Source: Lysobacteraceae bacterium (GTDB lineage Bacteria; Pseudomonadota; Gammaproteobacteria; Xanthomonadales; Xanthomonadaceae). Taken from it: a stretch of 20,537 bases of DNA. The notes beneath the pieces were generated by a model. It was not told the origin of the DNA, did not search any database, and saw only the letters and a program-made list of their open reading frames with translations. The translations under genes were made by a program, and so were the position numbers. Positions within the stretch are counted from its first letter, which is position 1. The number at the start of each line of letters is the position of its first letter. Shown here in pieces: positions 8,496 through 15,062 of this stretch. Location: the NCBI GenBank assembly GCA_003505795.1, contig DNXT01000258.1, positions 1 to 20,537 of the forward strand, in the 5' to 3' direction.

Positions 8496-8611
8496 CAGCA
8501 TCCGCTCATGCAGATGTCGTTGGTCGCCGAACCACAGGTAGGCTGCGACCTGCACCAATAATGCATGTGGTCCTCGCCGAAGAGCCGCGCCGACGGATAG
8601 CGGTGTCGCAT
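8495..8611 (-). CDS. Small cysteine-rich peptide (38 aa), possible peptide precursor
   Basis: A 38-residue open frame, ATG at 8611, stop TGA at 8497-8495. A strong ribosome-binding site (AAAGGAGAT) lies at ideal distance, whereas the secreted protein downstream has almost none of its own. The N-terminal half (MRHRYPSARLFGEDHMHYW) has no cysteine and no Sec-type signal. The C-terminal half has four cysteines, at 20, 26, 34 and 38, the last being the final residue, and is rich in Ser, Thr and Gly. This leader/core division resembles ribosomally made peptide precursors. The stop overlaps the next gene's start as TGATG, so translation of the two is coupled. It could alternatively be only a leader for translating the downstream gene. 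I recognise no family. Confidence 0.6.
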   Translation of the reverse strand: MRHRYPSARLFGEDHMHYWCRSQPTCGSATNDICMSGC

Positions 8612-8618
8612 AACCTTG

Positions 8619-8627
8619 ATCTCCTTT
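8619..8627 (-). promoter_or_regulatory. Strong ribosome-binding site of the 38-aa peptide
   Basis: AAAGGAGAT on the minus strand, with AGGAG 9 nt before the ATG at 8611. It decides the start of the small peptide gene and argues against the longer frame beginning at 8630, which would place the ribosome-binding site inside the coding region. Confidence 0.7.
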
Positions 8628-8631
8628 CAAA

Positions 8632-8643
8632 GTTCACGTGAAC
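8632..8643. promoter_or_regulatory. Perfect palindrome GTTCACGTGAAC, possible operator
   Basis: A 12-bp perfect palindrome sitting 5 bp upstream of the ribosome-binding site of the peptide/thioredoxin-like operon. Its place in the 5' untranslated or promoter region suggests an operator. No regulator gene is adjacent. Two TGTACA palindromes lie a little further upstream (about 8650 and 8680). Confidence 0.4.
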
Positions 8644-8986
8644 CACGATGTACAGCGATGCTAACGCCAGCGCCGACTGTACAGGGATTTCGCGGCATGG
8701 CTCGCACATCGGAACAGCTGGAATTTCTTGAGGTTCGTGCCGGCCGGAAAGCCCCTTACACCCTGCCGCCAGGAAACACGCCTTTCCAGCGGGCCAACCA
8801 AGGCCGTACCTCCCTAGTCAGACCACCGCGCGTACCCTGCCTTCGCGCCATTCCCCGACGCACGCGGCACCGGATCGACAGCCAGCTCCTGCCCTCTCTT
8901 TCGACTACCCGCCATTGACCCGCATGTCACGCGCACCTAACCGGGTGGGGCCGAACCTGGGCACGTCCAAACCGACGGAGAACGAG
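8644..8986. other. Intergenic region, divergent promoters
   Basis: Gap between the divergent peptide operon and the 74-residue protein. It should hold both promoters. The frame running through it on the + strand translates to an arginine/proline-rich sequence without a ribosome-binding site, and I do not call it. Confidence 0.5.
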
Positions 8987-9211
8987 ATGGCCCTGTTGAG
9001 AATGATTGCCCTGGGCGCGGCCGCGGCGGTCGCCTACAAGCTGTGGAAGCAGAAACAGACCGAAGCGACCGCGCCGGCAACCTACTCCTACGACGATGGC
9101 GCCATCACTCCGCCGCACGGCGACCCGCTGCTGGACAGGACGGGGGTGGATCTGGAACCCGAGCCCGCGGTGTCGGCCTACCAGTCGAGTCGTGGGTTCG
9201 GCACGTCGTGA
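8987..9211 (+). CDS. Small membrane-anchored protein of unknown function
   Basis: A 74-residue protein. A GGAG ribosome-binding site 6 nt before the ATG fixes the start. The N-terminus MALLRMIALGAAAAVAYKLW is a single hydrophobic segment followed by a positive stretch (KLWKQKQ), so it is likely a membrane anchor with the tail in the cytoplasm. The rest is polar and acidic (DDGAITPPHGDPLLDRTGVD) with no known domain. It stands alone between divergent and convergent neighbours. Its codon use matches the surrounding chromosome. Function is unknown. Confidence 0.72.
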   Translation: MALLRMIALGAAAAVAYKLWKQKQTEATAPATYSYDDGAITPPHGDPLLDRTGVDLEPEPAVSAYQSSRGFGTS

Positions 9212-9307
9212 CACGGGCATGGCCGGCATCCGCCACGGACCTGCCGCCGGCCAGGAGCTTTGCCTTCCGTTGGTTCCAAGCGCTCGAAAGGCGGCCGCAT
9301 CCGCGCC

Positions 9308-10411
9308 TTACGCCGCGCGCCAGGCCTCCGCGTGCCGGGCGCCGAAGATCATCTCCGGCGGCAGCTGGAAGATGAAGTACGGGTTGATCGACGGCGGCTG
9401 GCTGGCCTGATCCAGGCGCTGCCGCTGTTGCGGCGTCAGCGTGACCTGCAGCGAGGCGATGTTCTGCTGCAGTTGTTCGACGCGGCTGGCGCCGATGAGC
9501 ACCGACGACACGCCGGTCCGCTGCGCTACCCATGCCAGCGCCACCTGCGCCATCGTGTGGCCCGTTTCCGCAGCCACGCCGCGCAATGCGTCGACGATGT
9601 CGAAATTGCGCTCGGTGAACAGCATTCCCCCGAACGGGTTGTCGCCATTCAAGCGCCCGTCGCTGCCGTCGCCGCCCGCATCCCCGGCATCGCCCGGCAG
9701 GCGCGAGGCACGACCGGCCTGCGCCAGCATGTCGCGGCCGTACTTCCCGCTCAGCAGGCCCCCGCCCAGCGGGCTCCATGGCACCAGCCCCAGGCCCAGC
9801 GCGTTGCCGGCCGGCAGGATGTCCAGCTCCACGCCGCGCTCGATCAGCGAGTACTGGTACTGCAGCCCCACCGGCACCGGCAGCCCATGCGCCTGCGCCA
9901 GCGTGGCCACGCGCGCCACGTACCAGCCCGGCGTGTTGGAGAACCCGTAATGCAGCAGCTTGCCGGCGCGCACCGCGTCGGCGAGCGTCTGCAACACTTC
10001 CTCCGGCGGCGTCACCCGGTCCCACACGTGCATCCAGTACAGGTCGACATAGTCGGTGCGCAGCCGCCTGAGCGATTGCTCCAGCGCCAGCCGGATGTTC
10101 TTGGCGCCGTTGCCGCCAGCGTTCGCCACGCCCTGCCGGCGCGGAAAGCCGGCCTTGGTCGCCACCACCAGCTGGTCGCGCACGCCGGCCTCGGCGATCA
10201 GCTGGCCGAGCATCTCCTCGCTGCGCCCGGCCGAGTAGATGTCGGCCGTATCGACGAAGTTGCCGCCCGCCTCCACATAGGCGTCGAACACGGCGCGCGA
10301 GGCCGCCTCGTCCGAACCCCAGCGCTGCGCGCCGAAGGTCATCGTGCCCAGCGCCAGCGGGCTCACCAGCAGGCCGGAACGGCCCAGGCTGCGGTAATGC
10401 GTCAGATCCAT
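9308..10411 (-). CDS. Aldo/keto reductase
   Basis: A 367-residue NADPH-dependent cytoplasmic oxidoreductase of the AKR superfamily that reduces aldehydes or ketones. The TIM-barrel signatures are in order: LGTMTFGAQRWGSDEA, NFVDTADIYSAGRSEEMLG, VVATKAGF, YVDLYWMHVWD. The catalytic tetrad is visible as Asp54, Tyr59, Lys86 and His128. Length is near the family norm (about 330-350). The ATG has an AAGGGAA ribosome-binding site. It is divergent from a LysR regulator 120 bp away, the usual layout for a reductase gene controlled by its neighbour. The exact substrate cannot be told. Confidence 0.93.
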   Translation of the reverse strand: MDLTHYRSLGRSGLLVSPLALGTMTFGAQRWGSDEAASRAVFDAYVEAGGNFVDTADIYSAGRSEEMLGQLIAEAGVRDQLVVATKAGFPRRQGVANAGGNGAKNIRLALEQSLRRLRTDYVDLYWMHVWDRVTPPEEVLQTLADAVRAGKLLHYGFSNTPGWYVARVATLAQAHGLPVPVGLQYQYSLIERGVELDILPAGNALGLGLVPWSPLGGGLLSGKYGRDMLAQAGRASRLPGDAGDAGGDGSDGRLNGDNPFGGMLFTERNFDIVDALRGVAAETGHTMAQVALAWVAQRTGVSSVLIGASRVEQLQQNIASLQVTLTPQQRQRLDQASQPPSINPYFIFQLPPEMIFGARHAEAWRAA

Positions 10412-10531
10412 GTCCGGTTCCCTTGTGGATGGCCGCGCGGGAGCGGGCGGCCTTCGCCCTACAGGCTATGGGCCGGCGTGGGGAAGGATTAGCCGTTGCC
10501 GGCCGCATGGGCTTGTGAGCAAACTGCAGCA

Positions 10532-11425
10532 ATGGAGCGACGCGAACTCAACGATCTGATGGCCTTCGCCGCCGTGGCGCGCGAGCGCAGCTTCACCCGG
10601 GCCGCCGCCACGCTGGGCATGTCGCCCTCGGCGCTCAGCCACGCCATGCGCGGGCTGGAGGAGCGCCTGGGCGTGCGCCTGCTGGCCCGCACCACGCGCA
10701 GCGTGGCGCCCACCGACGCCGGCGAACGCCTGCTGCAATCGCTGGACCCGGCCCTGGCCGAGATCGAGCACGGCCTGGCCGCGCTGGGCGAATGGCGCCA
10801 GGCGCTGGCCGGCAGCGTGCGCATCACCACCTTTTCCTATGCCGCGCAGATGGTGCTGGAACCCAAGCTGCCCGGCTTCCTGCTGGCCCACCCGGAGGTG
10901 CAGGTGGAAGTGAGCATCGACAACGGCCTCACCGACCTGGTGGCCGAAGGCTTCGATGCCGGCATCCGCTTCGGCGAGCACGTGGACAAGGACATGATCG
11001 CCGTGCGCGTCGGCCCGGACCTGCGCACGATCGTCGTGGGCACGCCCGGCTACTTCACCCGCCACCCCAGGCCAAAGACGCCGGCCGACCTCGAACGCCA
11101 CGCCTGCATCGGCTACCGGCTCAAGAGCACCGGCGGCCTGCTGCCATGGGAGTTCGAGCGCGACGGCCGCGAGTACAACGTCCGCACGCGCGGCCCGCTG
11201 ATCGCCGACGAAGTGCCGCTGACGCTGGCCGCGGTGCGTGCCGGCGTCGGCCTGGGCCTGATGATGGAACACGAAGTGGCCGACGACCTGGCCGGCGGCC
11301 GCCTGGTCCAGGTACTGGACGACTGGTGTCCCACCTTCCCCGGCTATCACCTCTACCACCCCAGCCGGCGGCAGACGCCGCCGGCGCTCAGGGCGTTGAT
11401 CGATTGGTTGAAGGTTGCGGGGTGA
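10532..11425 (+). CDS. LysR-family transcriptional regulator
   Basis: A 297-residue regulator. The N-terminal winged helix-turn-helix (about 5-66) reads FTRAAATLGMSPSALSHAMR then LEERLGVRLLARTTRSVAPT, typical of LysR. The C-terminal part is the two-lobed effector-binding domain (about 90-295). The frame opens at a TTG at 10496, but the family's N-terminus aligns with the ATG at 10532 (MERRELNDLMAF). It is divergent from the aldo/keto reductase and most likely activates it in response to an aldehyde or related ligand; that role is inferred from position. Codon use is that of the chromosome, and this is the last such gene before base composition changes. Confidence 0.93.
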   Translation: MERRELNDLMAFAAVARERSFTRAAATLGMSPSALSHAMRGLEERLGVRLLARTTRSVAPTDAGERLLQSLDPALAEIEHGLAALGEWRQALAGSVRITTFSYAAQMVLEPKLPGFLLAHPEVQVEVSIDNGLTDLVAEGFDAGIRFGEHVDKDMIAVRVGPDLRTIVVGTPGYFTRHPRPKTPADLERHACIGYRLKSTGGLLPWEFERDGREYNVRTRGPLIADEVPLTLAAVRAGVGLGLMMEHEVADDLAGGRLVQVLDDWCPTFPGYHLYHPSRRQTPPALRALIDWLKVAG

Positions 11426-11535
11426 GAGGGCGAAGAACGAGGTCAGGTTGGCTCAACTGTCAAAAGTGCAACTGTCCCCGTTCGTCAACTCGAAGCGCAC
11501 TCAGCTCTGTTTCTAACCTTTTTCGCCAATCTAGC

Positions 11536-11787
11536 TCATGGCTCAGACAGTTCGCCTTCGAGCTTGCGAACGAAGTCCGTCAGCCCCTGCCCGCAGGCAT
11601 GGCAATACTCCCTTAGCTGCAGGAGATCCAGCCTTCGCGAACCTCGTTCCACGTCGCTGACATAGGACTGCGGACGCTGCAAGCGCACGGAAAGATCGGT
11701 CTGGGTCAACTGTGCAGACAAGCGCATGGCCCGCAAGTGCTGCAGAAGAGTTTGGTATTCGGACTTGTGAATGGACTTGGGCGGCAT
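11536..11787 (-). CDS. XRE-family helix-turn-helix regulator
   Basis: An 83-residue protein that is almost only a Cro/C1-type DNA-binding domain: LRAMRLSAQLTQTDLSVRLQ, RPQSYVSDVERGSRRLDL, with helix 2-turn-helix 3 at about residues 28-47. Such small XRE proteins act as dimers and often repress mobile or defence genes. It is divergent from the methyltransferase gene, and the 107-bp gap holds an inverted repeat (11834-11852) that is a natural operator for it. An 18-bp near-copy occurs before the gene at 12999. The ribosome-binding site is weak, which suits a low-level repressor. Family call is firm; targets are inferred. Confidence 0.88.
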   Translation of the reverse strand: MPPKSIHKSEYQTLLQHLRAMRLSAQLTQTDLSVRLQRPQSYVSDVERGSRRLDLLQLREYCHACGQGLTDFVRKLEGELSEP

Positions 11788-11832
11788 GGACCGGCTCTGC
11801 GAGGCCGGTCCGAACCCTATATCTGCTTTCCG

Positions 11833-11850
11833 GATATCTGAAAATCAGAT
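11833..11850. promoter_or_regulatory. Operator A, likely XRE-binding site
   Basis: GATATCTGAAAATCAGAT contains most of the inverted repeat ATATCTGA-AAA-TCAGATAT (11834-11852). A third half-site, ATATCTG, occurs 15 bp upstream at 11819-11825. The site lies between the XRE gene and the methyltransferase gene, so one site could control both. It matches operator B at 12966-12983 in 16 of 18 positions. Confidence 0.65.
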
Positions 11851-11894
11851 ATTCTTCCTCGCCATCGGAGGCCCATTGCGAGGCTGGTCGGGGA

Positions 11895-12629
11895 ATGAGC
11901 GTGTTGGCACAGTGGAAAAAAGCTTGGGCGATGCTCCAGGTACGGCAACTGAGAGTGGGAGCATGGTCATGCCCACTGTGCAGAGGACTGATCCATCTAC
12001 GCCTCGCCGCTGACGAGACAGCAGTCCGCTGCATCCGTTGCGGCGCCTCCGCCATTACTCAGTCCATCGCCAAAGTGATCGGCGATGAGTACCCATCGCT
12101 GGGCTCGCTGGCGGTCTGCGAGTTATCGTCCCGCGGAACTTTGGTGGAGTGGTTGAGTAAGCATGCCGGATCGCTAACGACTAGCGAATATGTCGCTGGC
12201 GGCGTCCCCGGAGAGTTCTACGATGGAGTACGGTGCGAGAACGTCGAGCACCTGACTTATGCCGATGCATCGTTCGATTTGTGCACTTCCACCGAAGTGT
12301 TCGAACACGTCCGGGACGATGCTGCGGGATTCGGCGAAATCAGGCGAGTGCTGAAGCCGGGCGGCAAATGCATCTTCACCGTGCCAATGAGCGAAAAGAG
12401 GGAAACGGTTGAACGAGTCAGAGTAGACGGAGCCGTGCTGACACACTTGCTCCCCCCCGAGTACCATCGGGATCCTTTTAGGATGCATGGCCAAGTACTA
12501 TGCATGCGCAACTATGGATATGACATCGCGGACAGGCTGCTGCATGCTGGATTCTCAAGCGCGCGGATCGTTCACACTCATGCGCGAATGATGGGGTACG
12601 CCAGGCCAGTAATCTTGGCGACTCGTTAG
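11895..12629 (+). CDS. Zinc-ribbon class I SAM-dependent methyltransferase
   Basis: A 244-residue protein. Residues 26-49 have two CXXC pairs (CPLC at 26-29, CIRC at 46-49) that should bind one zinc. A Rossmann-type methyltransferase of the Methyltransf_11 group follows: the acidic segment CENVEHLTYADASFDLCTST, then EVFEHV and the strong motif GEIRRVLKPGGKCIFTVP. The SAM-binding glycine loop, usually GxGxG, is degenerate here (CELSSRGTLVEWL), so activity is not assured. I start at the ATG at 11895; the frame upstream overlaps the XRE promoter. Codon use is less GC-rich than the chromosome on the left. Substrate is unknown. It is probably controlled by the divergent XRE protein through operator A. 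Confidence 0.8.
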   Translation: MSVLAQWKKAWAMLQVRQLRVGAWSCPLCRGLIHLRLAADETAVRCIRCGASAITQSIAKVIGDEYPSLGSLAVCELSSRGTLVEWLSKHAGSLTTSEYVAGGVPGEFYDGVRCENVEHLTYADASFDLCTSTEVFEHVRDDAAGFGEIRRVLKPGGKCIFTVPMSEKRETVERVRVDGAVLTHLLPPEYHRDPFRMHGQVLCMRNYGYDIADRLLHAGFSSARIVHTHARMMGYARPVILATR

Positions 12630-12965
12630 GGTGTGTCGTAGTCACTCGTTCGCCGTGGGGACCAAGACACGCTTCGCCGGCGTCAGGCCGCCCATCGGCC
12701 ACGCAAATCCACGCGCCCATCAATTAAGTTAATCTTACTTTGACCGAGCTAGTGGTAACGAAGTAACCCGCCCCTATCCAACGTCGCGCAGCAAGGACAC
12801 CCCCGGCTAGCCGGGACGTTAACGTCTTTCGAGAAAAACTGTCAGGGCACGAAGCCAGCCTTGACACCCCCCTCGTCTCACAGGATCCTCCCGCCGTTCC
12901 GCGAAGCACATCGCAGTTCCGCCTACACGTACGCATACAGCTATCAGGACCGGCTCGTGACGGCC
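12630..12965. other. Intergenic region with tandem palindromes
   Basis: No supported gene. Two perfect palindromes lie almost in tandem: CCCGGCTAGCCGGG (12802-12815) and GACGTTAACGTC (12815-12826), sharing one base. They could be a transcription terminator remnant or a protein-binding site. A short AT-rich stretch at about 12720-12740 is seen. Confidence 0.5.
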
Positions 12966-12983
12966 GATATGTGAAAATCTGAT
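12966..12983. promoter_or_regulatory. Operator B, near-copy of operator A
   Basis: GATATGTGAAAATCTGAT matches operator A (GATATCTGAAAATCAGAT) at 16 of 18 positions. It ends 15 bp before the ATG at 12999, overlapping the likely promoter or ribosome-binding region of the two-gene module, where a bound repressor would block expression. It is also part of a local inverted repeat AAAATC-T-GATTTT (12974-12986). Confidence 0.6.
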
Positions 12984-12998
12984 TTTGCGAAGCGATCC

Positions 12999-13616
12999 AT
13001 GGATGGCAACGTAACAAGCGACGTACAAATGCATATCACACGTGCACTTAGCGATAGCGCACGCGACTTTCAGGACGTGGTCTGGCCGCGGATATCAACC
13101 ACGCCACTGGTTGGTGGCGGTGTGATTCGCCCTGTAGAGGCTGTTGCCGAGAAGGACTTCAAGGACGAGCTGGATCTCTTGGCCGGGATTGATGCCTGGC
13201 AGATCCTTTACAGCCCCAGTGCCGTTCGCGGCATCGCAAGCAGGGTCCAGTGGGGAGCTTGCTATGCGTCATTCACGATCCGCACTCGACTTCCGTCCGG
13301 CAACGAGACAGAGTTCCACAAGCGCCTGCGCGCGATCGAGAGCAGCGAACAGGGGCACCTTTTCCCACACCTAACAATTCAGGCCTACTTGGACCAACGG
13401 CAAGGGCGACTTATCGCAGCGGCAGCGGTGAGCACAAAGCACTTGATAGAAACCGCTGCAGTGCTTGTTGAGAACCGAGAGCGCCTGCACCCACGTCCGG
13501 ACCTCTACGGCTTCAGGGGCAATGCGGACGGCACCGAGTTCCTCTACATGCACTGGGACTACCTCAAGTACAAGTACGTACTCGCCGAAGACAACACTGT
13601 TTTCGGTGGCCCTTAG
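12999..13616 (+). CDS. Soluble protein of unknown function, first gene of a two-gene module
   Basis: A 205-residue protein that I do not recognise. It has no signal peptide and no membrane segment, and is balanced in charged residues, so it looks cytoplasmic. Features: a central segment LLAGIDAWQILYSPSAVRGI, another QGHLFPHLTIQAYLDQRQGR, and an aromatic C-terminal part (TEFLYMHWDYLKYKYVLAED). No nuclease, kinase or nucleotide-binding motif is evident. The next gene, a four-helix membrane protein, starts 14 bp after its stop, so the two are one operon. Operator B lies just upstream, linking it to the XRE regulator at 11787. Start at the first ATG after operator B. Codon use is island-like rather than chromosomal. 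Confidence 0.78.
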   Translation: MDGNVTSDVQMHITRALSDSARDFQDVVWPRISTTPLVGGGVIRPVEAVAEKDFKDELDLLAGIDAWQILYSPSAVRGIASRVQWGACYASFTIRTRLPSGNETEFHKRLRAIESSEQGHLFPHLTIQAYLDQRQGRLIAAAAVSTKHLIETAAVLVENRERLHPRPDLYGFRGNADGTEFLYMHWDYLKYKYVLAEDNTVFGGP

Positions 13617-13629
13617 ACCTCTGGGCACC

Positions 13630-14403
13630 ATGGTTCCTAACTCACCATCTCCGGGAATTGATCGTATGGATACGCCTACTGGCCCTTCAGTACCCGGGAT
13701 CCCGGAATCAACCAGCGCTCCCCCAGACACTTCAGACGTGGCGAGTTCGATCAGCTTTCCCTCTTTAAACCGCCTTCTTGACAGTCACGCTTTGATCATC
13801 GACGGCACCCCAAGCCCTTGGCTTCGCTGGAGCTTGCCCGTCGGCCTGGCTGGAGCGGGAATCGGCGTGCTATTCGGCCACACGCTAAGCGGCAATGCAG
13901 CCGGATGGGGAGCGCTAGCCGGCCTCGTCGTTGAGGTAGCGGGCCTAGGCGCCTGGTCGTTTCTCCGACTCAAGGGCGCTTGGCGCACGTTCGTTCATGC
14001 CAAATCCACGCATGCTGAGGAGCTTGAACGCGAATACCTTCTGTACCGACAGCTTGTGCAGCATGTACGGCTATTTTCACTTGCAGAGCGGCAGCGCCGG
14101 CTGCGGTATATCCGCGACCGTCGAGCCACCATGCAGGAGCGACTTGGCCTATTTACAGGCAGCATGGAAAAGCTAGGTGTCCTTCCGATACTAATCGCGC
14201 TCTATCTGCAGTTCAGATACTGGCAGTGGGACGGCTGGAGGCCACTCTTCAACGTCACGTTAGCGCAAGGCTTGCTCGCTGCCCTGATGTTAACCGCGTA
14301 CTTCTTGTCTTGGTTCTTGATCCGGCTGCGCCTTCGGGTGCACGCCTACGAGTTGCTACTTGAGGAAGCGAACCAACAAGAGGACAGCGACGAACATGGC
14401 TGA
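13630..14403 (+). CDS. Four-helix inner-membrane protein of unknown function
   Basis: A 257-residue membrane protein. After a polar, proline/serine-rich N-terminus (1-65), two helices (about 67-84 and 91-113) form a first hairpin. A charged, likely coiled cytoplasmic segment follows (about 115-178, including LEREYLLYRQLVQH and AERQRRLRYIRDRR). A second hairpin (about 182-197 and 206-232) and a charged tail complete it. I do not recognise the family. Paired with a soluble partner in an apparent defence island, it could be a membrane-acting effector or a sensor, but that is inference. The frame extends upstream inside the previous gene; I start at the ATG at 13630 (an ATG at 13666 is also possible). 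Confidence 0.75.
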   Translation: MVPNSPSPGIDRMDTPTGPSVPGIPESTSAPPDTSDVASSISFPSLNRLLDSHALIIDGTPSPWLRWSLPVGLAGAGIGVLFGHTLSGNAAGWGALAGLVVEVAGLGAWSFLRLKGAWRTFVHAKSTHAEELEREYLLYRQLVQHVRLFSLAERQRRLRYIRDRRATMQERLGLFTGSMEKLGVLPILIALYLQFRYWQWDGWRPLFNVTLAQGLLAALMLTAYFLSWFLIRLRLRVHAYELLLEEANQQEDSDEHG

Positions 14404-14695
14404 GCTTCGCGTTGAATCCGCTAACATCCGTGTACGCCGCTCATGACAAGCCAGTAAGGGACTAGAGCCATCTCTTTGCACTCAAGTCGGGGAATGAGGT
14501 TGTCGCTCGCTCCCTTCACTCGGCTAATGGTCACTCCGTGCGCCTGGCGAGCCCCCTTTGGAGCCATACTGTGTGACCGGCAACGGCTTTCTAATTCCAG
14601 GAGGAAGGATCTGGCATATCGGGATAAGTGGACTGTCAGTCAGGTACCCACTTCTCGGAGTTCGCGGCAATGCGGGCCAGTCATCTGAGCTCTGG
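14404..14695. other. Intergenic region without a supported gene
   Basis: Between the four-helix membrane protein gene and the small minus-strand gene. Short frames exist on both strands but lack ribosome-binding sites next to starts. An AGGAGGAAGG sequence near 14600 looks like a ribosome-binding site, but no start codon follows at a workable distance. Confidence 0.5.
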
Positions 14696-14950
14696 TCATA
14701 CGTTAGCTGAATCGAGATCATGCTCCCTCCCAGCTATAGCGATACATATGCCCATCGGACTGGCAGGGTTCAAGTGAATGACCCGCTTGACCGCAAACCC
14801 CTTCCATATCCGATAGACCACGAACGGATGCAGGCGCGTCGAATACCAGTGAATCTCGATCATAGGCCGAATACGCCTCGACCATAAGCACACCTGAAGG
14901 TTCAAGTATCGCTTCCGCGATACATTGATGGCCTCTTCGCTCAAAGGCAT
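14696..14950 (-). CDS. Possible small protein of unknown function (84 aa)
   Basis: An 84-residue frame beginning with ATG at 14950, 7 nt after a good ribosome-binding site (GGAGGGG at 14958-14964). Roughly two thirds of its third codon positions are G or C, higher than in the overlapping frame 14718-14978. The protein is basic and aromatic (IEIHWYSTRLHPFVVYRIWK, then VIHLNPASPMG) with no signal peptide or known domain. It lies 112 bp after the alpha/beta hydrolase stop on the same strand and may be the last gene of the caspase operon. It could also be chance; I give it even odds. Confidence 0.5.
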   Translation of the reverse strand: MPLSEEAINVSRKRYLNLQVCLWSRRIRPMIEIHWYSTRLHPFVVYRIWKGFAVKRVIHLNPASPMGICIAIAGREHDLDSANV

Positions 14951-14957
14951 GAGCTAT

Positions 14958-14964
14958 CCCCTCC
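14958..14964 (-). promoter_or_regulatory. Ribosome-binding site of the 84-aa gene
   Basis: GGAGGGG on the minus strand, 7 nt before the ATG at 14950. It is the main reason for preferring this frame to the overlapping one that starts with TTG at 14978. Confidence 0.5.
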
Positions 14965-15062
14965 GCGGATCCAAACAAGCAAATTCAAGCTAGAAGTGAA
15001 CCTAACTCCGCTACTTGGGCTTACAGCTAAAGCGAACCTTAAGCACCCCTTTTCTCTCGCGC

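Noticed and set aside
8496..8630. N-terminal extension of the thioredoxin-like protein from an ATG at 8630
   Set aside because: It runs through the ribosome-binding site of the 38-residue peptide, has no ribosome-binding site of its own, and puts 45 non-signal residues before a good signal peptide.
14524..14721. A 65-residue minus-strand frame beginning at the end of the 86-residue frame (ATGA overlap)
   Set aside because: The overlap is suggestive, but the frame before it is itself doubtful, and no ribosome-binding site or domain is seen.
14718..14978. An 86-residue minus-strand frame overlapping the 84-residue gene
   Set aside because: TTG start without a ribosome-binding site and lower GC at third positions than the frame chosen.
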